NCBI RefSeq assembly: GCF_003149535.1
Contig: NZ_QGDB01000001.1
Coordinates: 434,001-498,000 of the forward strand
Direction of reading: 5' to 3'
DNA: 64,000 nucleotides
Source: Falsochrobactrum shanghaiense
GTDB lineage: Bacteria > Pseudomonadota > Alphaproteobacteria > Rhizobiales > Rhizobiaceae
Of this stretch, positions 28,314-39,700 are shown in pieces. The notes under the pieces were generated by a model that was not told the DNA's origin, did not search any database, and was given only the letters and a program-made list of their open reading frames with translations. Both the position numbers and the translations under genes were made by a program. The stretch's first letter is position 1; every line of letters begins with the position of its first letter.

Positions 28314-28526
28314 TTAGAGAATGCGCGGGAGTGTCGTGTCCATCGCATTGATTTTATAAACAAAAACCCCAAAATCTTCGAGATCCAGACTGCCATCGGC
28401 ATCGAAGAGATAAATGCTCATTGTGACCAAGGCGCAGGCCAGCAAAACGGCCAGTATCGTCAGGAACAAAAGGCGGCGGCCAAGTGAATATCTGGCGCCA
28501 TCACCTTCTTGAGATGTCTTGGTCAT
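28314..28526 (-). CDS. Small single-pass membrane protein with EF-hand-like stretch
   Basis: A 70-residue product with one membrane helix (about 20-43, LLFLTILAVLLACALVTMSIYL) followed by DADGSLDLEDF, which resembles an EF-hand loop shortened by two residues. The ATG at 28526 is two bases from the stop of the preceding ribbon-helix-helix gene; a TTG at 28532 overlapping that stop is the alternative. No family recognised. Probably cotranscribed with its neighbour. Confidence 0.55.
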   Translation of the reverse strand: MTKTSQEGDGARYSLGRRLLFLTILAVLLACALVTMSIYLFDADGSLDLEDFGVFVYKINAMDTTLPRIL

Positions 28527-28528
28527 GT

Positions 28529-28720
28529 TCAATCATCGTTTGTCGCATTCAAGTCTTCAGGCGGTGTACCATGTTCTGCGGCGGCTGCAAGATAGCCCTG
28601 CTGCACCAGCGCATGGCGCACAAGAAGAAGGATGGCTTCGCTCTGGTTCAATCCGGGGTATTTTTCATCGATGAAGCGTTCCAGAGCGCGATGAAGATCG
28701 TCGGGAAGATATATGCTCAT
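28529..28720 (-). CDS. Ribbon-helix-helix-like small protein
   Basis: A 63-residue product beginning SIYLPDDLHRALERFIDEKYPGLNQSEAILLLVRHAL, which fits a CopG/Arc-type ribbon-helix-helix: one strand, then two helices. GGAGG precedes the ATG pair at 28720/28723. The acidic tail AEHGTPPEDLNATNDD lacks a known domain. A DNA-binding autoregulator is the likeliest role, but no operator repeats are visible by eye. Confidence 0.6.
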   Translation of the reverse strand: MSIYLPDDLHRALERFIDEKYPGLNQSEAILLLVRHALVQQGYLAAAAEHGTPPEDLNATNDD

Positions 28721-28779
28721 CATGCCTCCATGACGGGGCCGTTCCAGAGGGACCCGGCAATCCGATTATTGATTATCCA

Positions 28780-31212
<2,433 letters not shown>

Positions 31213-31216
31213 GTGA

Positions 31217-31263
31217 AAGGGAATAAGGGCCTTATTCCCTTATTCCCTTATTCCCTTATTCCT
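31217..31263. repeat. Octamer tandem repeat with inverted leader; likely bidirectional terminator
   Basis: Four units of TTATTCCC (31232-31263, the last with one change) follow directly after the inverted copy AAGGGAATAAGG at 31217-31228. The inverted copy can pair with any register of the tandem units, forming a hairpin between the stops of pgm (31212) and mrp (31264). The unit size and context match the variable-number octamers used for Brucella typing; I cannot assign a locus name. Confidence 0.75.
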
Positions 31264-32421
31264 TTAATCAAACACAATCGCGGGGGCTGGCTTACCGGCT
31301 CCTTTTCCGCCCTTCATGTTTTCCCAGACCTTTCGCGCGATCTCGCGATAGATTTTTGCGTGAGGACTATCGGGTTCCTTGGCGGTGATCGGCGTGCCAT
31401 TGTCCGAATAGGCGCGCACATCCATATGCAGCGGCACTTCGCCCAAGAACGGCACATCGAGGCGTTCGGCTTCCTTGCGCGCGCCGCCATGGCCGAAAAT
31501 ATCGTAGCGCGTGCCCGTATCGGGCGCGATGAAATAACTCATATTCTCGACAATGCCCAAGAGCGGCACATCCACCTTGCGGAACATGTTGATGCCCTTG
31601 CGCGCATCGATCAAGGCCAGATCCTGCGGAGTGGAGACAACGACCGCGCCCGCAAGCGGCACCTGCTGCGCCATGGTGAGCTGCGCATCGCCGGTGCCGG
31701 GCGGCATATCGACGACCAGAACGTCAAGTTCGCCCCATGCGACCTCGCGCAGCATCTGCGTCAATGCCGACATCACCATCGGCCCGCGCCAGATCATCGG
31801 CGTTTCCTCATCGACCATGAAGCCCATGGACATGACCTTGACGCCATAATTCTCCATAGGCTTGAGAATGCGGCCTTCCACCGTTTCCGGACGTCCGGAC
31901 AGGCCAAGCAGGCGCGGCATGGAAGGTCCGTAAATATCGGCATCCAGAATGCCGACCTTCAAACCGTTAGCAGCAAGGCCCAAAGCCAGATTGACGGCTG
32001 TCGTGGATTTGCCCACGCCGCCCTTGCCCGAAGCAACCGCAATGATCGAGCCGACGCCGGGAATGCCCGGTTTTGCAGCCGGACGCTGCTGCGGCTGGCG
32101 ATGCTGCGCGGGGGCTGCGGGACGCGGCTGCGGTTTTGGCGGCGGGGCATCATCGCTGGTGCGGCCACCCTTCTTTTCAGCGGTCAATGTGACCAGCGCG
32201 CCGGTAACGCCCGGAATCTCCCTGACCACCTTTTCGGCCGCAAGACGCATGGGTTCCAGCGCATCGGCGCGTTCCGCCGGGACGGTGATCGAGAAAAAAA
32301 CCTTGCCGTCGGCGATAAAAATATCTGAAATCAGACCGAGCGAGACGACATCGCTTTTGAAATCCGGCCCCGTCACGCCTTTCAGCCGCTCAAGAACCTG
32401 CTCGCGCGTTATGCTAGCCAT
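31264..32421 (-). CDS. mrp: Mrp/ApbC Fe-S cluster carrier ATPase
   Basis: P-loop scaffold or carrier for iron-sulfur clusters. The 385-residue product has an N-terminal MIP18/DUF59 domain (about 1-95), a Pro/Gln/Ala-rich linker (about 105-128), and the Mrp ATPase domain with deviant Walker A ASGKGGVGKST, switch DADIYGPSMPRLLG and IVDMPPGTGD-like VVDMPPGTGDAQLT. The conserved C-x-x-C of many Mrp proteins is replaced by NMSYFIAPDTG, as is seen in part of the alphaproteobacterial family. Confidence 0.93.
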   Translation of the reverse strand: MASITREQVLERLKGVTGPDFKSDVVSLGLISDIFIADGKVFFSITVPAERADALEPMRLAAEKVVREIPGVTGALVTLTAEKKGGRTSDDAPPPKPQPRPAAPAQHRQPQQRPAAKPGIPGVGSIIAVASGKGGVGKSTTAVNLALGLAANGLKVGILDADIYGPSMPRLLGLSGRPETVEGRILKPMENYGVKVMSMGFMVDEETPMIWRGPMVMSALTQMLREVAWGELDVLVVDMPPGTGDAQLTMAQQVPLAGAVVVSTPQDLALIDARKGINMFRKVDVPLLGIVENMSYFIAPDTGTRYDIFGHGGARKEAERLDVPFLGEVPLHMDVRAYSDNGTPITAKEPDSPHAKIYREIARKVWENMKGGKGAGKPAPAIVFD

Positions 32422-32541
32422 TTATTCCAACCTCGCATGCGGCAAGTCGTGAACTTGCCTGCTTCACACTTCCTGAGATAATCCAGTTTCAGATAAAAGG
32501 CCAATCAATCCGGCCAAAGAGTTTCCAGAAAAAAGGTGACG

Positions 32542-32940
32542 ATGATGGCAAAGGCCGTTCATACGATGATCCGCGTTCTCGATGAGGAGAAATCAGTCAG
32601 CTTCTACAATCAGGCTTTTGGTCTCCAGATTGCCGAGCGCATCGACTTTGAAAGCTTCACGCTGATCTATCTGCGCAATGAAGAAGCCGACTTCGAGGTC
32701 GAACTGACCGTCAATAAAGGCCGCACCGAGCCCTATAATCTCGGCGATGGCTATGGGCATCTGGCCGTGGTTGTGGACGATCTGGATGCCGAACATGCCC
32801 GCTTCAAGGAACTGGGGTTCAAGGTCGGAAATCTGGTCGATTTCAAGAATGGCGACGTGCCGGTCGCCCGTTTCTTTTTCGCGGACGACCCGGACGGCTA
32901 TAAGATTGAGGTCATTCAGCGCGGCGGTCGCTATCGGTAA
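32542..32940 (+). CDS. gloA: Lactoylglutathione lyase (glyoxalase I, VOC superfamily)
   Basis: Isomerises the methylglyoxal-glutathione hemithioacetal. The 132-residue product contains two VOC repeats; metal ligands can be read as His in AVHTMIRV, Glu in DFEVELTVN, His in YGHLAVVVDD and Glu in YKIEVIQ. Two adjacent ATGs (32542, 32545) follow AAAAGG. GloA identity rather than another VOC enzyme is likely from GDGYGHLAVVV and FFFADDPDGYKIE. Confidence 0.85.
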   Translation: MMAKAVHTMIRVLDEEKSVSFYNQAFGLQIAERIDFESFTLIYLRNEEADFEVELTVNKGRTEPYNLGDGYGHLAVVVDDLDAEHARFKELGFKVGNLVDFKNGDVPVARFFFADDPDGYKIEVIQRGGRYR

Positions 32941-33030
32941 GCATATGGCAGCAATGCGGGCTTATTTGACGCTTGGCAAAGACAGCCACAATGAAATAAA
33001 TAAATTGCGACACGAAGGAGAAGCTGCAAG

Positions 33031-33429
33031 TTGAGGAAAAGCGCAATCAACCGGCGGGCAATGCTGGCAATACGCATCATGAGCGTGTTGGCGGTTGTTC
33101 TCGTCGCTTTTGCGCATAGGCCCATCGAGCTTTCATCGGCCAGTGACTTCCAGTCCAGCTATTACATGCTTCCCGATGGCAGCTATCCGGTGCTGTGCAT
33201 CAACGATAACAGCACCGACAGCTACGATCACGGGCAGAAAAGGCATCTGCATGATAATGGTTGCGAGGCATGCCGAATTTCAGCGGCATTCCTTTGCCCC
33301 CTGCCCGCCTCCTCGACCGGTGCCGCACCCGATATTGCGACGGCGCAGCACATCATTTTGCCGCAGCCGATTCTGCGGCGGAATATCTATCCGCCTTCAG
33401 CGCCACCGCACGCCCCGCCTTTTGCCTGA
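33031..33429 (+). CDS. Cys/His-rich secreted protein, DUF2946-like
   Basis: The 132-residue product from a TTG with AAGGAGAAG upstream has an N-terminal membrane or signal segment (RIMSVLAVVLVAFAHRPIEL) and a central Cys/His region: YPVLCINDNS, HGQKRHLHDNGCEACRISAAFLC. This pattern resembles DUF2946-type proteins that accompany copper uptake genes. It lies 66 bases ahead of the YcnI-PCuAC fusion on the same strand. The family call is tentative. Confidence 0.6.
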   Translation: MRKSAINRRAMLAIRIMSVLAVVLVAFAHRPIELSSASDFQSSYYMLPDGSYPVLCINDNSTDSYDHGQKRHLHDNGCEACRISAAFLCPLPASSTGAAPDIATAQHIILPQPILRRNIYPPSAPPHAPPFA

Positions 33430-33495
33430 ACAGTCTTTGCGAACACGCCGCTTGCCGAGCGGCATCCCGATTACTGACTATTCAGGTTTACCAAA

Positions 33496-34494
33496 ATGAA
33501 AAACCATCAATTTTTTGCATCCGCAATTTCGGTTCTCGCCCTGTGCGCATCTGCTGGCTTGGCCAGCGCCCATTCGTCGCTCGAACAAAAGGAAGCAAAG
33601 GCTGGCAGCTTCTACAAGGCGGTCATCCGCATTCCGCACGGCTGCGACGGCAAGGCGACCACCGCTGTGAAAGTGGACTTGCCGGAAGGCTTTATCTCGG
33701 CGCAGCCGCAGCCCAAGGCAGGCTGGAAAGTGAAAACGACGAAAAGCGATTATGCGCAAGCCTATAAGGTTCATGGCAAGGATGTCGCATCGGGCGTCCG
33801 CCGGGTCGTCTGGAGCGACGGCGAACTGCCAAGCGATTATTATGATGAGTTTGTCGTTGTCGGCCAATTGGCCAGTTTCGACAAGAACACCGTGCTTTCC
33901 TTCCCCGTAACGCAATCATGCGGCGCGGATGCTTCCGTCGCCTGGACGCAAATTGCGCAGGAAGGTCAGGATCCGCATGCGCTGGCGCATCCCGCGCCCC
34001 AGCTTCATGTGGTGGCCAGTGCGGATGATCACGCAGACCATGGCAATCATGGGTCACACGGATCACACGGCGATCATGCCGCTGCCGCGATCAAGGTCGG
34101 GGAACTTGCCATCTCCAATCCGTCGGTGCGCGCCATGGTTCCGGGGGCAAAGGTGGCTGGCGGCTTCCTCACCATCACCAATGAGGGCAAGGAAGCCGAC
34201 CGGCTGGTGAGTGCAAGCACAGGCGGCGTCAAGCGCGTGGAAATCCATGAAATGACCATGGAGAAGCAGGTGATGAAAATGCGCAAGCTCGACAATGGGC
34301 TGGAGCTTCCGGCAGGGGAAACCGTCGAGCTGAAATCGGGCGGCTACCACCTGATGTTCATCCAGCCCGAACATGCCTATAAGGAAGGCGAAAACATCAC
34401 TGTAACGCTGGAGTTCGAAAAGGCCGGAAAGGTCGAAGTCGATTTTCCAGTGACCGCACAAAGCGGCAAATCCGGCGATCATTCGCACCACTGA
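33496..34494 (+). CDS. YcnI (DUF1775)-PCuAC copper chaperone fusion
   Basis: The 332-residue periplasmic protein joins two copper modules. After a signal peptide (cleavage at about ASA-H26, leaving His26 at the mature N-terminus as in YcnI), a DUF1775 domain runs to about residue 155. A His-rich linker (about 178-194, HADHGNHGSHGSHGDH) leads to a PCuAC domain (about 200-317) with ligands Met253, Met262, His285 and Met287, and the protein ends SGDHSHH. Such proteins deliver Cu(I) to the CuA centre or other periplasmic sites. Here it may serve oxidase assembly, though the local cyo oxidase is quinol-type. Confidence 0.88.
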   Translation: MKNHQFFASAISVLALCASAGLASAHSSLEQKEAKAGSFYKAVIRIPHGCDGKATTAVKVDLPEGFISAQPQPKAGWKVKTTKSDYAQAYKVHGKDVASGVRRVVWSDGELPSDYYDEFVVVGQLASFDKNTVLSFPVTQSCGADASVAWTQIAQEGQDPHALAHPAPQLHVVASADDHADHGNHGSHGSHGDHAAAAIKVGELAISNPSVRAMVPGAKVAGGFLTITNEGKEADRLVSASTGGVKRVEIHEMTMEKQVMKMRKLDNGLELPAGETVELKSGGYHLMFIQPEHAYKEGENITVTLEFEKAGKVEVDFPVTAQSGKSGDHSHH

Positions 34495-34499
34495 TGCCG

Positions 34500-34649
34500 T
34501 AGAGCGGTTCCTGTTTAAACGGAATCGTTGGAACCGCTCTATCTATTTGTTTTTGCGCATTATCCGGCGCATCGGAGCAGGACAAGAAATCAGTCCAGTG
34601 AACTGATTTTCCTGCGAAGGCGTTTCACACTTTTGCTGGAAATACTCTA
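34500..34649. repeat. About 150-base palindromic element (Bru-RS-like)
   Basis: The ends TAGAG (34500-34504) and CTCTA (34645-34649) are inverted. Within it AGAGCGGTTCC (34501-34511) pairs perfectly with GGAACCGCTCT (34530-34540), and a nested hairpin is formed by GCAGGA/TCCTGC and AAATCAGT/ACTGATTT (34577-34615). It lies directly after the copper-chaperone stop. From memory, such elements in Brucella number in the dozens and are favoured insertion sites for IS711; none is inserted here. Confidence 0.75.
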
Positions 34650-35082
34650 GCTTCCGGCTCTGGCAGGCCGTCAGGCACTCATCTGAACGCCTGACGGCTT
34701 GCCAATCCCTGCTCGTCTTGCCCGTATAGCAGAATCCTGCGCCGGTTTGCCGCAATCGCCACGGCCATCGAATTGTTGCGCCCAGACGGTGATGCTGTAT
34801 CTTATAAACATGACTATTATAGTCTAGAATAATTCTATTGTATTGAATTATTTGGGCTTTTTAAAGTTGATAGATTGACTCCAGTTAATTTTGCAGCTTT
34901 TATGCCTGAAGCAATTTGTACAGCCTTTGATGTCAGGGCCTTGCCCCCTTTCGATTGGAGGACCAGATGATCGGTCTTAATCAAAACCGGTCTGCATGTA
35001 TCGACGGTTTGCCATGGCGCAAACCTTCACTGCCGACCGGACATTGCAGTGCGCCCGTCCAGCTTCAACGATGGAGGCGGGC
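34650..35082. other. Intergenic region with an AT-rich patch
   Basis: Roughly 430 bases with no coding frame that I trust. The first part is GC-rich and anonymous. Bases 34795-34910 are AT-rich, with several TATTATAG/AATAATTC-like tracts, and could hold a promoter for the Cys-rich gene at 35083. No known regulatory motif recognised. Confidence 0.4.
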
Positions 35083-35592
35083 ATGAATATGCGCATATCG
35101 CAACTCACCGGCATGAACAGCACGGGCTATTATGACCGTCTGCCGGAAAAGCTGGTGCTTGAGGGTTATCGTCGCTGGACGGCAGGTTTCGAGACGGGGT
35201 CCATCATTCCGTGGGAAATGGCGTGGGGGCTTTATGCGGAGATTCTGGGGCCGCGGGAGGCCAAGCGCGCCATCGCCGAGCTTTCACAGTTCATCCGCGT
35301 CCTGCGGCACTGTGCAAGCTGTCCGCTGCGTGCATTTCCGTTCGATTCGAACCATGTCTGCCGCGAGGAATGCCTGACGCTCGGTTTGATTTCGGGCCTG
35401 CAAAATCATGATGCGCTGCTGCTCGACACATGCATCGGAGCGATTGCCTGCCAGCGTCGCTGCGACGATGTGGCAGAAGCCGCGCGCAATTTTGCCGATA
35501 CATTGGCCGATTTCGGACAGACTTTGTTGCCAATACCCGTCCACGCCATCGACATTGCATTGAACACGACCCATAGCGCGACTTTTCATTGA
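35083..35592 (+). CDS. Cysteine-rich protein of unknown function
   Basis: The 169-residue product begins MNMRISQLTGMNSTGYYDRL, preceded by GGAGG at good spacing from the ATG at 35083; an in-frame start at 34996 is possible but lacks a site. Seven cysteines follow a CX2C-X12-CX3C-X19-CX5C-X3-C plan (HCASCPLR, VCREEC, TCIGAIACQRRC). No signal peptide or membrane segment is seen, so it is probably cytoplasmic and may bind a metal or an Fe-S cluster. I do not recognise the family. Confidence 0.6.
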   Translation: MNMRISQLTGMNSTGYYDRLPEKLVLEGYRRWTAGFETGSIIPWEMAWGLYAEILGPREAKRAIAELSQFIRVLRHCASCPLRAFPFDSNHVCREECLTLGLISGLQNHDALLLDTCIGAIACQRRCDDVAEAARNFADTLADFGQTLLPIPVHAIDIALNTTHSATFH

Positions 35593-35658
35593 TCTGAAAG
35601 CGCAACGGGCAAAACGATTTTTATATTCGCCGCTCAATTGCGGTGCGAGGAGAGAACA

Positions 35659-35865
35659 ATGTTAGCCAGAACCGAACGACGCCTCGGCTTTGTCGCCGCC
35701 ATCATCCTGACGACGGCTGCTTTCACGACCCCGTCCCTGCCAGTGCTTGTCGCGCAGAACGACACTGCCGCTACACATCATGCATCCGTGACGACGGCAA
35801 AGCCTGAATTGCGCCGCGTCGCCGCACTTCATGAAGCTGTACTGACGCCTGCGCATTTCAAATAA
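35659..35865 (+). CDS. Small secreted or membrane-anchored peptide
   Basis: A 68-residue frame: a basic start (MLARTERRLG), one hydrophobic segment (FVAAIILTTAAFTTPSLPVLVAQ) with a possible signal-peptidase site, then a short polar tail ending LTPAHFK. GGAGAG precedes the ATG at 35659. It lies 66 bases after the Cys-rich gene in the same direction. No family recognised; coding status is likely but unproven. Confidence 0.45.
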   Translation: MLARTERRLGFVAAIILTTAAFTTPSLPVLVAQNDTAATHHASVTTAKPELRRVAALHEAVLTPAHFK

Positions 35866-35960
35866 AACACGAGCGCGTTTCGACCTCAATCAAAACGCGC
35901 CCTCATATAATTGTTTCTATAAATATTTTTCGCGAACTCGCTCACGCTTGCAGGCGATAA

Positions 35961-36686
35961 TTATCCGACAATAATCGGCGCCTGCCCCTGAACGCGATTA
36001 TAAAGATCGATAATGTCCTGATTGATCAGGCGAATACAGCCCGACGACATTGACTGGCCGATCGACCACCATTCCGGCGAACCGTGAATGCGATAGCCCG
36101 TATCACGACCGTTCTGGAAAATATAAAGCGCGCGTGCGCCAAGCGGGTTTTGCGGGCCGGGTTCCTGGCCATTGCGGTATTTTTCCAGTTCCGGCTTGCG
36201 CTGGATCATTTCCGGTGGCGGGGTCCAGCGCGGCCATTCCCTCTTATATTGAACATTGGCGCGACCGCTCCATTCGAAGCCCGCCTTGCCGATACCGACG
36301 CCATAGCGCAGCGCCTCGCCGCCGGGCAGGACATAATAAAGGAAGTGATCTTTGGTGCTGACAACGATCGTACCGGGCGCCTGTCCCGTCGGATCGGGCA
36401 CGATCTGCCGCCGATATTGCTTTGGGATTTTTTCGTAAGGAATGGCAGGCAGGGAAAAAGACCCTTCCTGCACGGCGGCATACATGACATCGGGCGTGGT
36501 TATCGCCTTGTCCACGCTGATTTGCGGGCGCACAGCCGTGATAGACCCGGTGGACATTGGATCGATATTCATCTGAAAGGCAGACATGTCCATGGTTTGT
36601 GAACAGCCCGTCGCGCCGCCCAGCATGACTGCCCCCGTACCCAGCAGGAAATGACGGCGGTTTAATCTTTCATTCAACCCTGACAT
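35961..36686 (-). CDS. L,D-transpeptidase (YkuD domain), Tat/lipoprotein-type signal
   Basis: Forms 3-3 peptidoglycan crosslinks, or attaches outer-membrane proteins to peptidoglycan as reported for Brucella and relatives. The 241-residue product has a twin-arginine start (LNRRHFLLGTGAVML) with a lipobox-like GGATGC (Cys28). The YkuD domain ends in HGSPEWWSIGQSMSSGCIRL, with active Cys217 and the preceding His. The ATG at 36686 is preferred to a TTG at 36698. Confidence 0.9.
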   Translation of the reverse strand: MSGLNERLNRRHFLLGTGAVMLGGATGCSQTMDMSAFQMNIDPMSTGSITAVRPQISVDKAITTPDVMYAAVQEGSFSLPAIPYEKIPKQYRRQIVPDPTGQAPGTIVVSTKDHFLYYVLPGGEALRYGVGIGKAGFEWSGRANVQYKREWPRWTPPPEMIQRKPELEKYRNGQEPGPQNPLGARALYIFQNGRDTGYRIHGSPEWWSIGQSMSSGCIRLINQDIIDLYNRVQGQAPIIVG

Positions 36687-36795
36687 GAAAACGCCCAATC
36701 TGAAACAATCGACAATATGCCTTTATTGTCCCGATATTTGCGTCCTTATGGTTGAAGAAGGGTTAAACAGTGCACCCAATCGTAAAAAACAGGGC

Positions 36796-39700
36796 TCAAT
36801 AATCCCGTTCAAAGAAAATACCGGCGCTCGAATCGCCATCCGATCCCAATGCGCCCTTGACCTTGAGACTGCGCGAAATGTCGAGATTGACCGTACCCTT
36901 CGTATCGCCCCCGGCGCCCGCCTCGACGCCCAGATAGATATTATCGCGTATATAGCGCCCGGCACGCACGGCGGTCTCGCCCTTGTCGTTTGTGACCACA
37001 TCAATGTCATCCAGTCCGACACCCTGCCGCAATTTGCTGATCAGCGAATTGTTGGAGCCGCCGGCAAGTTCGGCAGCAGCAGCGGCAAGCTGCGCAATCT
37101 GGAAGGCCGAAAGCTCACCCAGCGAGCGGTTGAAGATCAGATGGGCCAGAACTTCGTCCTGCGGCAGTTCGGGTGACGAGGAGAAGACGATGTTGAGGTT
37201 GTCGACCGTTCCTGTCACCGTCACGATTGCCGTAATGTCACTGCCTTCGGTACGCGCCACGAAATGAAGCTGCGGATTGAGATCACCCACCAGCGTCACA
37301 TTACCCTCGTCGAAGGTGATGCGCTGGCCGAGAATGCCGATGCGGCCGCGGATCAGGTCGAACGCTCCCACGGGCTGGATATTGGTGACGGGTCCGGTCA
37401 GCCGCACACGACCGCCAAGCTCGGTATCCAGACCGCGCCCGCGCACGAATATCTGGTTGGGCGCGCTCACCAGCACGTCGAGGCGCGGCATGTTCGGGCG
37501 CGCGGTCGGCGTCGGCACATTGCTGCCGCGCTCTTCCGCCTTGGCGCGATCGAGCGTGATCTGCACATCCTTTGGCGTATTGATATGGCGGACGGGGACA
37601 TAGGTTGCGCCGCCGCCAAGATTTTCCGGTACGGAAATTTCCGCGCGATCCACATCGATGCGGCCCGAAATCAGCGGATCGCGCATCAGCGGTCCCTTGA
37701 CCGAAATCGTGCCATCGACGGTCGCCACCACCAGCTTGCCGTCGGCATAGCGCGCACGATCCAGCTTGACGGTAATGTCGGCGGGGAAACTGGCTGCGGC
37801 ATTGGTCGAAATCGTGCCTGTCGCCGAGATGGTGCCGCCGCCGCCAAAAGTGCCGTTGACCTGACGCAGCGTGATGGTTTCACCCTCCATGCTGCCCATG
37901 ACATTGATATTGGTGACGCGCAGATTGGTCTCGGGATCGATGAACTGCGCACCGGTGGTCGAGAACATGCCGCGCAATTGCGGCCTGTCCAGACCGCCCG
38001 AGACACTGGCCGTCAGCGACAGCGTGCCGGAAGCCTGCCCGCCCCGGTCCGCCAGAAAACGATTGGCGAGCACCAGTGGAACATTGCCGGTGACATTGAC
38101 ACCCAATCCCTGCCCCGAAAACGGCACCTTGCCATTGGCGGTGACATTGAGGCCCTGCGGGCCATCAACGGACAATGAAGAGAGGTCTATCGCCCTGGCG
38201 GCATAGCTTCCTGCCGCCTGAAGCGTCAGCGGCGCAAGGCCGTTGTCACGCAGCGGTTTTGCCGCAAGACCGGAGCCGCGCAAATCAAACGTTGCCGAAG
38301 GATTGGTCAGCGGGCCGGTGACGCGCGCCGTTCCTGTCACATTGCCCGCCAGATCCTGTCCCTTGACCGCGCCATTGAGTGCTGCCAGCGGCAGATTGGC
38401 CAGATTGACATCCAGCGCCAGTTCACCCTGATCCAGCGGCACGCCGCCGCTGGCCCGCAGATCGATCCCGCCGCCGCCGGTCACATGCGCATCGACATTG
38501 AGGCGATTATTGTTCGATGTTCCTCTGGCATCCGCATTCAGCGCCGCTATACCCTGATTTCTCAGCTCCGCCGCAATAACGTCCCGCGCCGACATATCGA
38601 AGGCAATATCGGGCACGTCACGCGTCCCGGTGATGCGCGCAGTGCCGTTGACCGTGCCACCAAGGCCAAGTTCCGGCCTGAACGTATTGGCAAGGGCCAG
38701 CGGCAGGTTCGTGATCGCCACGGCAAGATCAAGGCGGTCAGCGACGGAACCATTGACCCGGACCTGCCCATCGCCGGTATTGACCACAATATCGCCAAAG
38801 GAAATCTCGCTGCCCTTCATGGTGAGGGTCGCGGGCGCGGCAAGATTTGCTGCAAGCGTGTCCTGTCTTACATCGGCAGATGCCAGGGCAAGCTCAAAGC
38901 CGCCGTCCTTTGGTTGAAGCGAGCCGCTCGCATTGGCCAATGTGCCGATTTTGAGTTTCGTGCTGACGCTGAAATCGGTCTTCGATCCGGTTGCATTGGC
39001 TTGTGCATCGAAGCTGTCGATGCCGAAAGTGCCAGCCATGATGTCGCGCGCCGCTGCATTGCCATCGACGGTGGGCACGCCAAACAGGTCGCTTGCGGTG
39101 AGCGCAATATCAGCGGATGCAATGTGGTTATCATTGACCTTCACATTGCGCGCATCGGCCCTGACGCGCGCATTCTGCCTCTCGCCTTCCGCTGAAAGCT
39201 CTATATCGGCATTGGCCGTCCCTGTAGCCTGAGCCAGAAAGAGTGCTGCCGCCGTCGAAATATCCGGCGCATCGAGCTTGAGCTGGCCGGTGAAAAGCCC
39301 TTCTGGCGTCTGGGTGAGATTGCCGGACAGATGCGCGCCGCCTGCGTTGAAAATCAGGTCGGTGAAGCGCTTTTCATCATTGGCAATGTCGATCACCGTG
39401 CCAAGATCGACACGATCACCGTTGAGGAGCGCCTGGCCTGCCAGCCTGCCTGATACCGAAGCACCGGTTTTGGCATTGCCATCCAGCATGGCGTTGAAAT
39501 CGAGAGCGCCTTCGGAAAGCTTGCGTCCGGCAAGCGTGCCCTGCGGTGCATCGGCGCGCAGCGCCAGCGCGATCAGCTTGTCATCGCCGCGCGCGCTGCC
39601 CTTGATGGTCATGCGTCCCGACGCCTTGTCGGAGAGCAGGGACAGATCGGACAGCATCACGCCAAAATCGAAATCCGCCTTGTCGCTGGCAAAGGAACCA

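Noticed and set aside
31217..31263. CRISPR-like array
   Set aside because: The units are contiguous octamers without spacers, hence a tandem repeat.
34500..34649. Insertion sequence remnant
   Set aside because: No transposase frame; the structure is a non-coding palindromic repeat.
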